A stretch of 64,000 nucleotides of DNA, taken from positions 66,838,594 to 66,902,593 of the forward strand of contig CM077024.1 of assembly GCA_039090855.1 (NCBI GenBank), read 5' to 3'. Each line of letters begins with the position of its first letter. The first letter of the stretch is position 1. The stretch is from Macrothele yani (Eukaryota > Arthropoda > Arachnida > Araneae > Macrothelidae). The translations under genes and the position numbers were made by a program. A model generated the notes under the pieces. The model was not told the origin of the DNA and did not search any database. It saw nothing but the letters and a program-made list of their open reading frames with translations. This document shows positions 34,251 to 44,985 of this stretch, piece after piece.

Positions 34251-35499
34251 CACTATATTCACAAATGTCACCGGACACCCATTCAAAAGCAAATGAGCGG
34301 ATCCGCTGCGTTGTTAAGATGCGCGGTGCTGTTGCAAACGGTTTAAAAACAAGCCCTGCAGCTTATTGCGATCATATCGCACTGTGAGGTTGGATGAAAA
34401 TGTTGCGGGGGGAAAGAACTGACTTTGAGAAAGGAAAGATTGTTGCGTGTTATATTGGTGGGTTGTCCATAAGAGAAACCAAGAGGCGTTTAAACATACC
34501 CAAGTCAACTGTTTTGGATGTACTGAATTAGTGGAAGACACATGATGTGCCTGAAGCAGCAAAACGTACCGGCAGCCCAAAGAAAATCAGTGATAGAATA
34601 CGTCGAAGCCTCAGGAGAGTCGTTACAGCTAATCTACGGAGTACTGCACAAGACCTCAGTGTGCAGGTGAGTAAAAATGCTGGAACCTCGGTATCTACAC
34701 GCACCATTCGCAGATAACTTAATTCCATGGGTTACTCTTGTCGTGCGGCTGCTCATCAGCCTTTCATCTCCACTCGGAATGCTACTCGTCGTTTTGCATG
34801 GTGTAAAGAACATTTATCGTGGACCGTAGATCAATGGAAAGGGGTCCTATGGTGTGATGAATTCAGATGCACGATCCGTCAGTCTGATGGGCGTGTGTGG
34901 GTATGGCGGCAGCCGGGGGAACGCTATTTACCACAGTGTTTTATTCCTACGGTCAAGTTTGAAGCTGGCAGTGTACTCGTGTGGGGGTGTTTTTGGTATT
35001 ATGTTAACGGCCCATTGGCTATCGGGGACAAACCTGTTAACCAGCACGTCTACCTCGATATTTTAGACACTTATGTTCTACCAACTCTGTGGCAATACTA
35101 TGGAACCGAGCCTTGTTGGTATCAGCAGGATAATGCACCGAACCATAAAGCAAGGACTGTTACTGCGTGGTTTGACGAATTCTGTATCGTGTGTGGACTG
35201 GCCAGCACAGAGCCCTGATCTTAATCCCATAGAGCACCTATGGGATGAATTAGAGATCCGCATAAGAAGTTTGGAACCAAAGCCAACTACTAATTACTAA
35301 GCGACAGTTAGCGGCAGCATTGTGTACTGAATGAAAGCGCATACCTATCGCTGTGTTCCAAAACTTTGTTGAAAGCATGTCTTGAAGGGTCAGTGCATGC
35401 ATTAAGGTCAAAGGTAGACCAACACCGTACTAATATGTGTCAATAAATGCAATGTTGTGTTTCTCTTCTAGGTGTCCGGTGACTTTTGTCAATATAGTG
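34251..35499 (+). mobile_element. Tc1-like element B (DD34E), complete ends
   Basis: The ends are CACTATATTCACAAATGTCA (34251) and CACTATATTGACAAAAGTCA on the other strand (35499), with TA on both sides. The 1249 bp element has the same orientation as, and is closely related to, element A, with C between them. Confidence 0.88.
34395..35433 (+). pseudogene. Tc1 transposase of element B, broken
   Basis: It has the same plan as element A: GGLSIRETKRRLNIPKSTVL helix-turn-helix, a shared TAG after VLDVLN, then frame 34727-35218 with TRRFAWCKEHLSWTVDQWKG. VLWCDEFRC stands where the family has WSDESRF. GSVLVWGCFWYYVNGPLAIG and CWYQQDNAPNHKARTVTAWF (second Asp) follow. A frameshift near 35180 moves into [20 protein letters not shown] (Glu). 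The shared early stop in A and B suggests that both descend from an already defective copy mobilised in trans, or that the stop lies in an intron; this is inference. Confidence 0.82.
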
Positions 35500-36804
35500 T
35501 ATATATATATATACATACACAGGGCTTCAAATATGGGTTTAGGTTATATAGAAACCTTCTAGATATAATATTTTTTTCATTTTCTTACAGGAAGTTTTGA
35601 AACTGTCGTGTTTCACATAACCTGATTTACACATGTTTTCAAACACTTCTGCGAAAGTCAAAATGCTCCTCCGCAGTAATGTTAAGGCTGTGTCTCTTAA
35701 ATTTGATGGTGCTACGGCCAAAATTTTTGAGTTAAGCAACTTGTTGTGTGTTTAATTTCAATGTTTGCTGTTTTCTTGCTAGCATTTGAAGCTTCAGAAT
35801 ATGTTTCCCCGCAACATCAACTTTCATCAGCTTCTGATGTGATTGAAAGTTTCCAAAATGTGGATTTTGATTTCATCATTGCCTATCAGAAGTAAGGAAC
35901 ACTCCTGTAATCAACATTCACATTTTTGAAACTTTCAACTCATCACAAGCTTTGTGAAAACAGGAATTTGTTGGTGACGGATGAACCCCGTCTCCTCGGT
36001 CGAGAGTGAGTTCCTCTAACCAGCTAAGCTACACCGACGGAATGTATCACTGCGGATTTGTCATCTTGACACGTGCTTCAAGTCTGTAATGCGTAACAGT
36101 TTGTGAAAATTGGTGTTGATGTGAAACGTATTTTGGTTTCTTAATGAGACGAAACAACTTCAAGCATTCACTCTTTCCCTTTTGTTTTCAACAGACACCT
36201 ATTTGTGGGCCTCGACGCCTCTTTCAATCTCCTTAATAGTAAATTCATCCATATTAACAAATAAGGCATTAATTCCGACACGACATGCAATGGAACGGGA
36301 TGTTAGCATGTCAAAGCCAAACCTCTGATTGCCCAATGCAAAAGATGCGATGTGAAAAGCAACTCTTAGTCTTACAATGTGACACGCAGGGTGTGAGAGA
36401 GTGAATCACCAAAGAAGCAGACGACATGCGTTTGCCTGTAGCTTGCTTCGGACAATCTCACTGAAAACAAACGCAAAGGAAGTATCGTTTTGCGATATGG
36501 ATCGATAAGTCTAGCGTCGGAGTCGTATCGTCGGCGTCGTATCGTCGGTGGGTGGAAATCTTCGTTGCTTTAAGAAAGAGACGGAAATATTTTTGTATGA
36601 CAAATCATTTTTCACTCCGCTGGCACTAGTACAGAGCACATAATTCCACTTTACGCATCTTTGTTTCGAAATATTTCTTGTTCCTTTGCAAAAATAAAAC
36701 AGAAGTAAAACCGGGTCGAAATTGGGTCAGGAACATCTTGAGCCGACCCGTTTGAGCCGCAAGAAATTGTCGACCAGTTGGCCCATTACCCGTTTACATT
36801 TCTG
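35500..36804 (-). repeat. Right arm of hAT-like element copy 1
   Basis: Several blocks match the 18844-20245 copy in reverse: the CGGGTC-rich terminal 100 bp, a GTTCCTGACCC block, and segments around 35590-35690 (ACATGTGTAAA, GGTTATG, GACAGTTTC). The block around the SINE insertion (GTGAAAATTGGTGTT) reads in the same direction in both copies, so the arm may have internal rearrangements. No open transposase frame is seen. Confidence 0.6.
35961..36109 (-). repeat. tRNA-like short insertion with 10 bp target duplication
   Basis: TTTGTGAAAA occurs at 35951-35960 and 36110-36119, bounding 149 bp that are absent from the homologous hAT-like copy (empty site near 19098-19107). On the minus strand the insert contains GTGTAGCTTAGCTGGTTAGA (A box and D-arm-like) and GGGGTTCATCC (B-box-like), 40 to 50 bp apart. 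It is therefore a small tRNA-derived retroposon. It has no long A tail. Confidence 0.75.
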
Positions 36805-37470
36805 ACTCCTATTGTAAATGTGAAGGGCCGTTTGGAGCTGTGTGTCTCCCGTCGTCCTTGGACTGAGGGCCACTGGAAAGCTGTTCTTTGGAGTGATGAG
36901 TCACGCTTTTCATTCTTTCAATCTGATGGGGTGTTTGAATTTAGCGACAGCTTGGCCAACGTTTACCGTTGGACGGTGTTTTTCCAACTATTGAGTTCTA
37001 TATGGTATGGAGTCGTTTTCTCATGTATGGGACTCGTCCCGTTGGAAGTTACACCACAAACCATGAACTTTGAAGTGTACGTCGACATTCAGAATAATTC
37101 TTCACTACCAACAATGTGGCAATATCATGGAAATGACCGTTGTCTCTTCCAACACGATCGAGCCCTCTACCAGTCCTGCACACTGTACGCCCTGTACAGC
37201 ACTGGTTTCTTGAAAATGAGGGGGAATTGCTAGACTGGCATGCTCAGAGACCTGATGTTAATCCCATAGAACACATTTCGGATGAACTGGAGCAACGGGT
37301 ATGAAATCAATCACAACGACCATCTGCGCTCTCCACTCTGGCAGAGGCTTTGACGAATGGCGACCCCCATTCCTGTCGAGACTTACCGGACATTGGTTGA
37401 TAATATGCCTAGACATATTGCTGATGTCATACAAGCAAAAGGTGGACCGACTAACTATTAATTGGGATAA
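36805..37470 (+). pseudogene. Tc1-like transposase, catalytic half (decayed)
   Basis: [37 protein letters not shown] contains the first catalytic aspartate (SDESRF). Further on are VYVDIQNNSSLPTMWQYHG and a FQHDRA segment (second aspartate, where the family has QQDNA). Then, in another frame, come PDVNPIEHISDELEQRV (catalytic glutamate) and SRTYRTLVDNMPRHIADVIQAKGGPTNY. Frameshifts near 36940 and 37215 break it. It is the continuation of the N-terminal half at 27975. Confidence 0.75.
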
Positions 37471-37574
37471 TAAAGCCATTTGTCTTAAAACATTGTGGCG
37501 TCCGAATACTTTTGATAATATAGTGCATATATTCTCCGAGTTTTATGGAGATTACTTCTTTTTGCAATTCGTTT

Positions 37575-37780
37575 CTTTTTTTGTTTTGTTCGGGGGTTTA
37601 ACGACCACCGTGAGCAACTCGATGAGTTAAAAAGTGGTCGCCTGTCCCTAATTTAGGACCACTGATTCCAGGAAAGGGAGTGAGCAAGTGGAAAAGACAA
37701 ACACAATATGCATTCCTCACCAGAATTCGAATCTGGACCCACATCGGACGAACGATCAGAAGCCAGAGCTAAGATTACAG
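37575..37780 (-). repeat. SINE family 1, 5'-truncated
   Basis: The minus-strand body (GGGGGTTTAACGACCACCGT on the plus strand at about 37592) and B-box complement GAATTCGAATCTGG are present. The first part of the tRNA-like head after about 37770 is lost. A T-rich stretch at 37560-37590 is the tail. Confidence 0.78.
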
Positions 37781-37784
37781 ATTT

Positions 37785-38770
37785 TTACAATTATATGGCG
37801 ACATTTACTTCCTTGAATGATGTCCTCTATTCCACGAGTTTCAGTTCCACTGGTTGAGAAACAGCATTATAAGATAGTACGCCATGCGTTCTCTACTAAA
37901 AGAAACACGGAGCATGCCAGAATCATTTGCGTACATGGCTCACTGAAGAGCATCGAGAAATCAAGTGGGTTACAGTGATGTCATAAGTTCATGACCTTTG
38001 TGACGTATACCTCTATTTAACCTTCCTTTTGAGTTCCTGTATTCTTATGTAAATTTGGTTTCTTCTCGTTAAATAATTTCTGACTTAACGCCACAGAGTT
38101 CTATCCAATGAATTATGAAGTTGGCAACTCCTAACTACAGGTTAAAGGACAGCCTACGTTGTTAAAGACTGATGAGATAAGAGTTGAATGAGCAATCTTT
38201 TGAGCAAGAAGTTTTCCGTGATCGTTTGTTAAACAAGCTATGTTGATGTAGAAAGAGAGACATTCACGAATGTGTAGTAGAGGAATATATTGTCATAAAA
38301 ACAACTTGTATTTAATAAATCCCTGTAGTGAGTGTACCGATTCTAAGAGTGACAAGTGTCACGTATTTTATACAAAGTTGATTGAAGCGATATGCCGCGT
38401 GTTTTTCGAGCACAATTGATGTCGATTGGTTACGTGCTTCAAAATAATGAACATAGGATTTGGAATCGTAAGAAAACTTTGATTCCTTGAATCGTGGACG
38501 TAAGTCTGAAAGCGCATGTTATGCATAACAGTCTTTTAGCTAAAACGAGCGGTGAAGTTATCCGGATTTTACAGTGGAGATTAATTCACTAAACTAAGAC
38601 TACAAGTCAACATAAGCTTAAACCTTACGAGCTCTAAGCTGTAGTTACTTTACAGTGAAGTTAACGATAAAGGTACAAATCAACAGTACATTTAAACAAT
38701 ATCCTCACGCAGTACTGGCGGTGTTGAGTTAGGGCAAACAAAGCGCACCAGACTTGGATGGGCGAGGGAG
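37785..38770. other. Unassigned AT-rich stretch
   Basis: I see no gene. A TATTTAA box and AT-rich runs are present but do not form a recognisable promoter. Confidence 0.4.
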
Positions 38771-38775
38771 GTAAT

Positions 38776-38870
38776 TGTTAGCTTCTGGACCGTTGGAGAC
38801 GATTGTCAGTTTCTGGACCGTTGGAGACGATTGTCAGTTTCTGGACCGTTGGAGGCAATTTTTAGCTTTG
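38776..38870. repeat. 28 bp tandem repeat, about 3 copies
   Basis: GTCAGTTTCTGGACCGTTGG followed by AGACGATT is repeated, with the outer copies slightly diverged. Confidence 0.88.
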
Positions 38871-38943
38871 ACAAATGATGTCATGGAGTCTGATTCGCTA
38901 CGATCAATCAGATGCGTAGTAATATAGTAACACTACCCTGTCA

Positions 38944-39184
38944 ATCCAAGAAACGGTTTGTGGGCACATAGACCACACAACAGCTGCTATTTCTGCCGAA
39001 GGTTGGAAGTGGTAAACTTGAACAGTGAAGAAGTAGCCTTCATTGTAGATAACAGTATGGTCTCCAAGTTCACCAGCAAATCCTGCATTTGATTCGGATT
39101 GAACAATGCCAAACCGCATCTCTAGAAGCGTGCGCATGATAGATCTATAGAAGTAACCCACATCAAATAGAGCCTCTGCTGTAA
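38944..39184 (-). CDS. Possible internal exon of an unrecognised host gene
   Basis: The minus strand is open over 108 codons (39230 to 38904). A good-looking splice acceptor (TTTCTGCTACACGCTGTTACAG) ends near 39185, and a possible donor (CAGG followed by GTAGTG) lies near 38944. The enclosed peptide is balanced and non-repetitive, with EALFDVGYFYRSIMRTLLEM, then SNAGFAGELGDHTVIYNEGY and FFTVQVYHFQPSAEIAAVVW. I do not recognise the family. It could be a decayed retroelement or viral fragment instead. Confidence 0.3.
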
Positions 39185-39239
39185 CAGCGTGTAGCAGAAA
39201 TGGATAAGAGTCGCAGGAACAGCAAGTCAAGGGAGCTCG

Positions 39240-39660
39240 GGTAAAATACTTTGTGACCCAGTTTCACTGACATCTTACTAATAAAAGAAATTTCCACGAA
39301 GAAAAATGGCAAATCTTCTTATTACTTCTTTAACGATATCGTTCCAGGCGCCAATTTCCTGCATTTCTGTAGTTACTACAGCAAAGCACCAGGAACAGTA
39401 TAACGCAAAAATATCTCCATTTGTTAAAAATAACAACAATGTTCCATTGGTATCTGACGAATTGCGACTGTTTGTGAAGTTTGGCATTGGACATATTATT
39501 AATATCTTTATGAGTTACATGTGACACGATTCTTTACATCATGTCTTACGGAAATCTGTAATTCATTTATATACATGAACTAGTAAGACTTCAGTGTATC
39601 GAACTAGAATGATACACACAGAAATCTTATAGCAGTCGGAGATATATGGACAGAGACAGC
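39240..39660. other. Unassigned stretch
   Basis: Overlapping short frames exist on both strands but carry no motif. Confidence 0.4.
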
Positions 39661-39671
39661 TGGCGGATCAG

Positions 39672-39742
39672 AGGGGTCAAAGGAGACTGGCGGCATAGTC
39701 GTTTACCTTCAGAGGGGTCAAAGGAGACTGGCGGCATAGTAG
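39672..39742. repeat. 35 bp direct duplication
   Basis: AGAGGGGTCAAAGGAGACTG continuing GCGGCATAGT occurs twice, about 43 bp apart. Confidence 0.85.
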
Positions 39743-39930
39743 TAAATCCTTTGCGACATGATTCGTTTTAAATCATTTGCGGACATGATTCGATTCGGCG
39801 AGCCTTCTGAGATGATCCTCGGCACACCAGTGTTGAGTTCTGCATTGATTTTCCGGATTGTAGCCCTTCTGTTCTCTTTCAAAATTCTGGCCAGTCTGCT
39901 CTGACCCCTCTGATCCACTAGCAGTTTTGG
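39718..39930 (-). pseudogene. Possible Tc1-type DNA-binding domain fragment
   Basis: The minus strand gives DQRGQSRLARILKENRRATI then RKINAELNTGVP. This pattern resembles the second helix-turn-helix of Tc1 transposases (D.R...R......R..T...I..E.N). No catalytic part or terminal repeat is seen. Confidence 0.45.
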
Positions 39931-39939
39931 ATCACAGGA

Positions 39940-40391
39940 TCGCTAAAAGTTGTTTGCCTGTCGCACTATTCACGGCAAATACTTACTAAAGTTGTGCTTG
40001 AAAAGGTCGGCCGTTTGGGAGATGCCCTAACCGGCACCGCCTGGCGGCAATTATCATGACACAATTGGCACCAATTTTAATAATGATAAAAGATAATTCG
40101 TTTCACCAATTCCAACCTTCAATCTAACGCTAACTGATGCTTAACGAGATAGTCTTCCTTATTTATATCGTGCGCTATCGCCTTGCATATTAGAATGAAC
40201 CGTTTATGTAAGGAGGTCAAGTATACCTCATAAATTATTATGTCAGTGTAGGTATGCATGCATGCATCTGTTCAACGTAACTGTAGGTATTGATTACTTC
40301 TGGATTTTTTCCATCAATCGCTAAATCTTCTGTTTTTACAAGAAACCGACATAGAAAAACACCACGTGGAAGATGGTGTAGATCATATATA
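39940..40391. other. Unassigned stretch
   Basis: I see no gene. A TGCATGCATGCAT run lies near 40255. Confidence 0.4.
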
Positions 40392-41295
40392 CACTATCTA
40401 CCAACAAGTAATTGGACACCTGTGATAGCAAACGAAAACGAAGTTTATTCACCTTCAATAGTTGGTTGAGCCTCCACGAGCGGCGATTACAGCTGCGACC
40501 CTCCGGGAGATACTCTCAACCAGGCGTTGTACGACGGCTAGCGGTATTTTCTTCCACTCGGCTTGGAGAAGACAGGTCAGTTCCTTCACCGATATCGGAC
40601 GGTAGGGGCATCCCTTAAATCGTCCCAGAGGTATTCTATAGGGTTAAGGTCCGGGCTCTGGGTAGGCCAGTCCATTCGATTAACCCCATTGTCACCATAC
40701 CAAGCCATGGTGGACCTCGTAACAGGACAGGTGGCATTGTCATCCTGAAAGTAACATCGGTCCACCCCGTAAAACTGCCACAGCGTAGGAAGCGCATAGT
40801 CATCCAAAATGGTGCAGTAGGTCTCGGCGTTGAGTCTACCAGGAATTGCGACCAAGGGTCCCATGCCATACCAGGAGAAACACCCCAATAGCATAATTCC
40901 ACCGCCGCCGAACTTCACAGTTGGCACAATACATTCCGGCAGGAGGCGTTCTCCAGGCAGACGACAAACCCAGACCCTGCCATCCGAACGGTAGAGGGTG
41001 AACCTTGATTCGTCGCTCCAGAGAACCTGTTTCCACTGTTCAACGGTCCAATGTCGACGTTCTTTGCACCACGTTAGCCGAGCAGCGCTATTGGACTTGG
41101 TGATCAAAGGCTTGTGGGCGGCAGCACGCCCATGATAAACGAACAGATGGACTTCCTTACGGATGGTATTCATCGAAAGAACACTCACGGATGCTTTTTG
41201 AAACTCCTCGCGGATGTGGCCCATCGATTTGGTGCGGTTCTTCTGAATTTCTTTGGCCAGCACCCGTCCGTCTCTAACTCCCAGTTTTGTGGGCA
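40392..41295 (-). mobile_element. Tc1-like element D, missing its 5' end
   Basis: One terminal repeat remains at 40392 after TA (CACTATCTACCAACAAGTAA then TTGGACAC). On the minus strand this is the 3' end. The other end is replaced at about 41296 by RTE copy 4. Confidence 0.82.
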
Positions 41296-41296
41296 A
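40440..41296 (-). pseudogene. Tc1 transposase (DD34E), N-terminally truncated, one frameshift
   Basis: This is the longest Tc1 frame in the window (41296 to 40586). [22 protein letters not shown] ends the second DNA-binding region. [20 protein letters not shown] and [14 protein letters not shown] hold the first Asp, with [20 protein letters not shown] between. [16 protein letters not shown] holds the second Asp. [18 protein letters not shown] holds the Glu, 34 residues after the second Asp. A frameshift near 40610 then moves to another frame encoding the usual C-terminus, with RLVESISRR-like and ARGGSTNY-like segments, ending near 40450. About 60 N-terminal residues are lost to the RTE insertion. 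All three catalytic residues survive. Confidence 0.85.
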
Positions 41297-41786
41297 TATG
41301 GCATTATGTCTTAAAAGAAAAGTGTTTGATCAATGCATCCTTCCAGTGCTTACGTATGGTGCAGAGACGTGGACCTTAACTTTTAAGAGACATACAAAGG
41401 CTGCAGACAACTCAAAGCAGCATGGAGAGATGCATGATTGGTGTAGCCAGGAGAGATACGAAGAGGAACTCGTGTATCAGAAAAATGACAAGAGTGGAAG
41501 ACATCATGACCAGAGTAAAATCCCTGAAATGGCAATGTGCTGGACATATTGCCAGAAGGACAGACCATTGGTGGACAGCTGAAATTTTAGACTGGATTCC
41601 AAGGGACAATAAAAGACCCAGAAGAAGGCCGATGGGAGATGGGCGGGTGAAATTCGAAAGTATGCGGGAATGAGATGGAAGAGACTGTCACAAGACAGAC
41701 CCTTGTGGAAGAAACTTGGGGAGATCTTCGTCCAGCAGTGGATTGATAATGGTTGACAATGATGATGATGATGATGATGATGATAC
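41296..41786 (+). mobile_element. RTE copy 4, 3' fragment
   Basis: The fragment starts at AATATGGCATTATGTCTTAA, equivalent to about 2953 of copy 1. It carries the C-terminal reverse transcriptase segment ([20 protein letters not shown], then a frameshift) and ends in (GAT)n at 41758-41786. It truncates Tc1 element D. Confidence 0.85.
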
Positions 41787-41794
41787 TGTATATT

Positions 41795-41925
41795 AAAATT
41801 TGAAAGCACGCCGAAGTAACATGGAGTAGAGGAGACTGGCTCAGGACAAACAGTTGTGGAAGAAACTTGGGGAGACCTTCATCCAGCAGTGGATTGATAA
41901 TGGTTGACAAGGATGGTGGTATATC
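41795..41925 (+). mobile_element. RTE 3'-end fragment (copy 5)
   Basis: About 130 bp match the last part of copies 1 and 3: TGTGGAAGAAACTTGGGGAG, then CATCCAGCAGTGGATTGATA. It directly follows the tail of copy 4. Confidence 0.8.
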
Positions 41926-41944
41926 TGTATATAAATGTAATAAA

Positions 41945-42625
41945 AAAGACCCAGGAATTTGCTGACAAGAATAAACTTTCAGAAAGCAAAATTGATGAAC
42001 AGCGCTTTTATAAGAACTGAAGATTTAGTGATTCATGGGGAAAATTTAAAGGTAACCGATACCTAAATATACCTTGGACAACAGATATGAATCGAGGGCC
42101 ACACTGGTGAAGAAATTAATCGAGTATAAATCTTAGTTGCAGAGGATTTGGAAGAAACAGTGCAATTTTCAAGAGCAATTTACCATAATGTCTTAAAAGA
42201 AAAGTATTTAATCAATGCATCTTTCCAATTCTAACTTATGGATCAGAGACATGGACCTTAACTATAATAAAACAGGTATGCAAGACGTTCAGACAACTTA
42301 AAGAAGCATGGAGAAGCGCATGGTTGGTGTAACCAGGAAAGATAAGAATAGGAACTCGTGGATCAAGAAAATGACAAGAGTGAAAGACATCATGATCAAA
42401 GTAAAACTCCCGATATGGCAGTGGGTGCCATATTGCCAAAAGCACTGACCACCGATGAACAACTGAATTATCAGACTGGATACAAGGAGACGAAGACCAC
42501 TGGGAGAATGGTGGATGAAATTCAATAGCATGCTGGAGCAGCATGGAGGAGACTTGATTACGATAATTGTGGAAGAAACTTGGGGCGACCTTCATCCAGC
42601 AGGGGATCGGTAATGGTTGACGATT
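41945..42625 (+). mobile_element. RTE copy 6, diverged 3' fragment
   Basis: The order matches copy 3 from the GFACCAGGAATTTGCTGACA-like region (about 31385) to the 3' end, with many indels. The last recognisable stretch is CTTCATCCAGCAGGGGATCG at about 42590. Confidence 0.75.
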
Positions 42626-42639
42626 ATATATATATTGGA

Positions 42640-43390
42640 AAATGCCAAAGGCGGTTTTTACTTTCTTATGAAAAATCAATAAGGAAAGTTGTTATGCCAA
42701 TTTTGTTATGAAAAATTAAACCCTAACACATTTTTCAGTTCTAAAAGTTACGTTCAGGTCACAGATACTCATGTAAAAATAACCTCCTATTCGCATGGGA
42801 GGAAGAGGAATTCATTACTTTTCTGATGAGTTGGTCACATTATGTACTGGGGCATCTGTATGCCATACACCAACCAGACATATTCAGATGTGCGCGGTAA
42901 AACAGTGATGAAAAAAATAAAAATAGATAAGGATACAAAAAGCAGTAGAATATATGAGCTTCTCAGCCATCTTGATTATGTTTGCGAATTAAATGAAGAA
43001 CTCTTCTCGGCCATATTGATTAAATTTATGAATTTGAATTGCTCTAGTAGTTTCAAACTACCAGATTTTACGATGTATGTTTTGCATAATGTTTATTGTT
43101 TTGTGATATTAACTTGGAGTTACGTAAATGAAGTAGATGTAATTAATATGATATATAACCCAATTTGTTTTTGCAATAACTTCAATGTCTGTGAGGGAAA
43201 AAACATGTCTTTCGTTCGTAATTTTACTAAATCTCCATGATGAGAGACTGACTCCATGAGAAGCTTCGGTATTCAATTAATTAGAACTCTCCGGATTAAG
43301 AGAAGAGACAATATGTAGATGCTAACGATTAGATTTTCTACTCTGATGAAATGACGTGAGACAACCTAAAATCAAGCTCTAGTGATGGCC
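42640..43390. other. Unassigned stretch with one 132-codon frame
   Basis: A plus-strand frame at 42842-43240 has no motif, uses AT-rich codons and has no repeat relatives here. I regard it as chance or an unidentified relic. Confidence 0.3.
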
Positions 43391-43394
43391 AAGT

Positions 43395-43580
43395 GACCTC
43401 ATGAATTTCTCCTGGCGTTTGCTGGCTGGCATTATATGTAAATGCTGTCGTGCGTAGCAGCTTCTCCCAGTAGTCGTTTGCCCGAAATCTAACAATTTTC
43501 ATCTCTCGTACGACGTTCTGTTGGCTGTCATTAATTTTGCTTTGATACGCCAGATACATTGTTGGGCACCTGTTAGTAAG
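43395..43580 (-). CDS. Possible exon of an unrecognised gene
   Basis: The minus strand is open for 85 codons. AACAG at about 43577 could end an intron, and GAG followed by GTCACT at about 43393 could be a donor. The peptide includes MYLAYQSKINDSQQNVVREM and YWEKLLRTTAFTYNASQQTP. The latter faintly resembles the end of a retroelement integrase core (FAYN...TG.TP), so a decayed LTR element is an alternative. The family is not recognised. Confidence 0.28.
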
Positions 43581-43599
43581 TCTTTTTGTTTCCACCTTG

Positions 43600-44985
43600 C
43601 TGATTACAATGCCCTGTGGGTAGGGCTCCTAAGTCAGTCCCTCTCAATCCGGATTCTCTGAAAGAGCAAAGGATCAAAGGACTGGTGAAGCTACGATCTG
43701 ATGTCGGCATTTATCTCAAGTTTACACCTGCTGTGTCTGCCACTGCTGAAAATCATTTTTAGTTCCCCAAGCCTCCCATTAGTGCACGGTCAAAGCACGT
43801 CTTAATTGAAACCATGATATCGTTTCAGGTATCTCTGATGCAAAAGAATCGACAACACATGATTTTAAGGACCACGCATGATTTATAGCCTAAATTATTT
43901 TAATGTGGTAATAATAGATTTGCTGTTTCCTATAAAGACCGTTCAAAAATTAAATTTCAATCCTAACTGTGCAATGTTCAGTACTATGTTTTCATGGGTT
44001 TATCTTCTGATTTACTTCTCTCACGCTAAACACACAGATCTTTGTTCCACTCATTATCAAAACACTCGAATCTTTCACAGCAGCTTCAAAGTTTTATATT
44101 TGAGAAATCGATACTATTTGCATTTTAAAATATCACATCATTCAAAGAATGCTCTTACGTTTATATGTGAAAATGCATTTCTTCTCTCTTGTGACCGCAT
44201 AAGTCAATTTACGTGGAACGGTGTAAGTTAATTTGCGTTCTATGACATTCTTAATAAAAACTGTGAAAAATAATATTGATTTTGCTTCATTCTTTTATAC
44301 GGATTCAATCATCGCTCATTTCAGGGGATCACTTAATGCAGATGAGCAAACAAAATGTCTTGAAGGCTTTGATGAAGAGTATATCATTTTGTTAGCTGAA
44401 TTCATCCGGATTATTTATTTTTAAGTTTAAAACAACTACTTCTCCTATCCAGTTTCTGTAATAAAAACAATATTTCCAGATAGTTTTCTTGACCTAAGCT
44501 ACATTCGTACCGATATGAATAATGTGGTATACAAACTACCTTAATCATTAAAGTATTTTCCATAAGGTATATGAAGTCAAAATAGAGCGACAAATTCAGA
44601 AGCCCCCTAGTGATACTAGATCACGTTTGCATCAGCAAAAAGTAACATAAAAGAAGTTAACTATGGTAGAATGATAAACGTAAAAGCCAAATATTTAATG
44701 TTCTCGACGTTTTTGGGGTAGATTGAAATTGGTTTCTTTTAAAAAGGCGACATATGTAAGCAAATGGTCTGATGGTTTCTAAGCAGATGGTTAGCAACGA
44801 ATATAATTTTCGTCATAGTCTTTTTTAATTTTCAGATGGCCAAATCCAAAACTCCAGTATATTAGATTCTCTTCCAACATCAACACGCCAGGCAAAATTT
44901 GACTCACATAGGAATAGACGATATTTGTCCGCTCAAGTCTGATCTGCTTATGGCCTGCGCTAAATGTATTCCCGTGAAAATGAAA
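43600..44985. other. Unassigned AT-rich stretch
   Basis: Short frames only; I see nothing that can be assigned. Confidence 0.4.

Larger units (their letters stand above)
28325..36804 (+). mobile_element. hAT-like element (copy 1) carrying nested insertions
   Basis: The left end CAGAGATGGAAACGGGTCAA (28325) and right end, CAGAAATGTAAACGGGTAAT on the other strand at 36804, match each other and the ends of the 18844-20245 copy. Subterminal GACCCG repeats follow both ends. Flanking 8-mers ATCACTAT and ACTCCTAT agree at 5 of 8 positions, a weak sign of a decayed target duplication. Only about 100 bp at the left and about 1.3 kb at the right are hAT-like sequence; the rest is other transposons. 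No transposase frame was found. Confidence 0.7.
27831..37525 (+). mobile_element. Tc1-like element (E) split by a nested 8.5 kb insertion
   Basis: The left end CACTGTATTATCAACAGTAT (27831, after TA) and the right end, CACTATATTATCAAAAGTAT on the other strand at 37525, are matching inverted repeats. They continue TCGGACAC and TCGGACGC. The N-terminal half of the transposase (27975-28324) and the middle to C-terminal half (36805-37460) join in sense across the insertion. HTPHIT on the left and TPIVNVKGRLELC on the right are adjacent in other Tc1 transposases. Without the 28325-36804 insert the element would be about 1.2 kb, the usual Tc1 size. Confidence 0.8.

Noticed and set aside
42842..43240. 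132-codon frame as a host gene
   Set aside because: No motif, AT-driven codons, and no splice or promoter context that I can defend.
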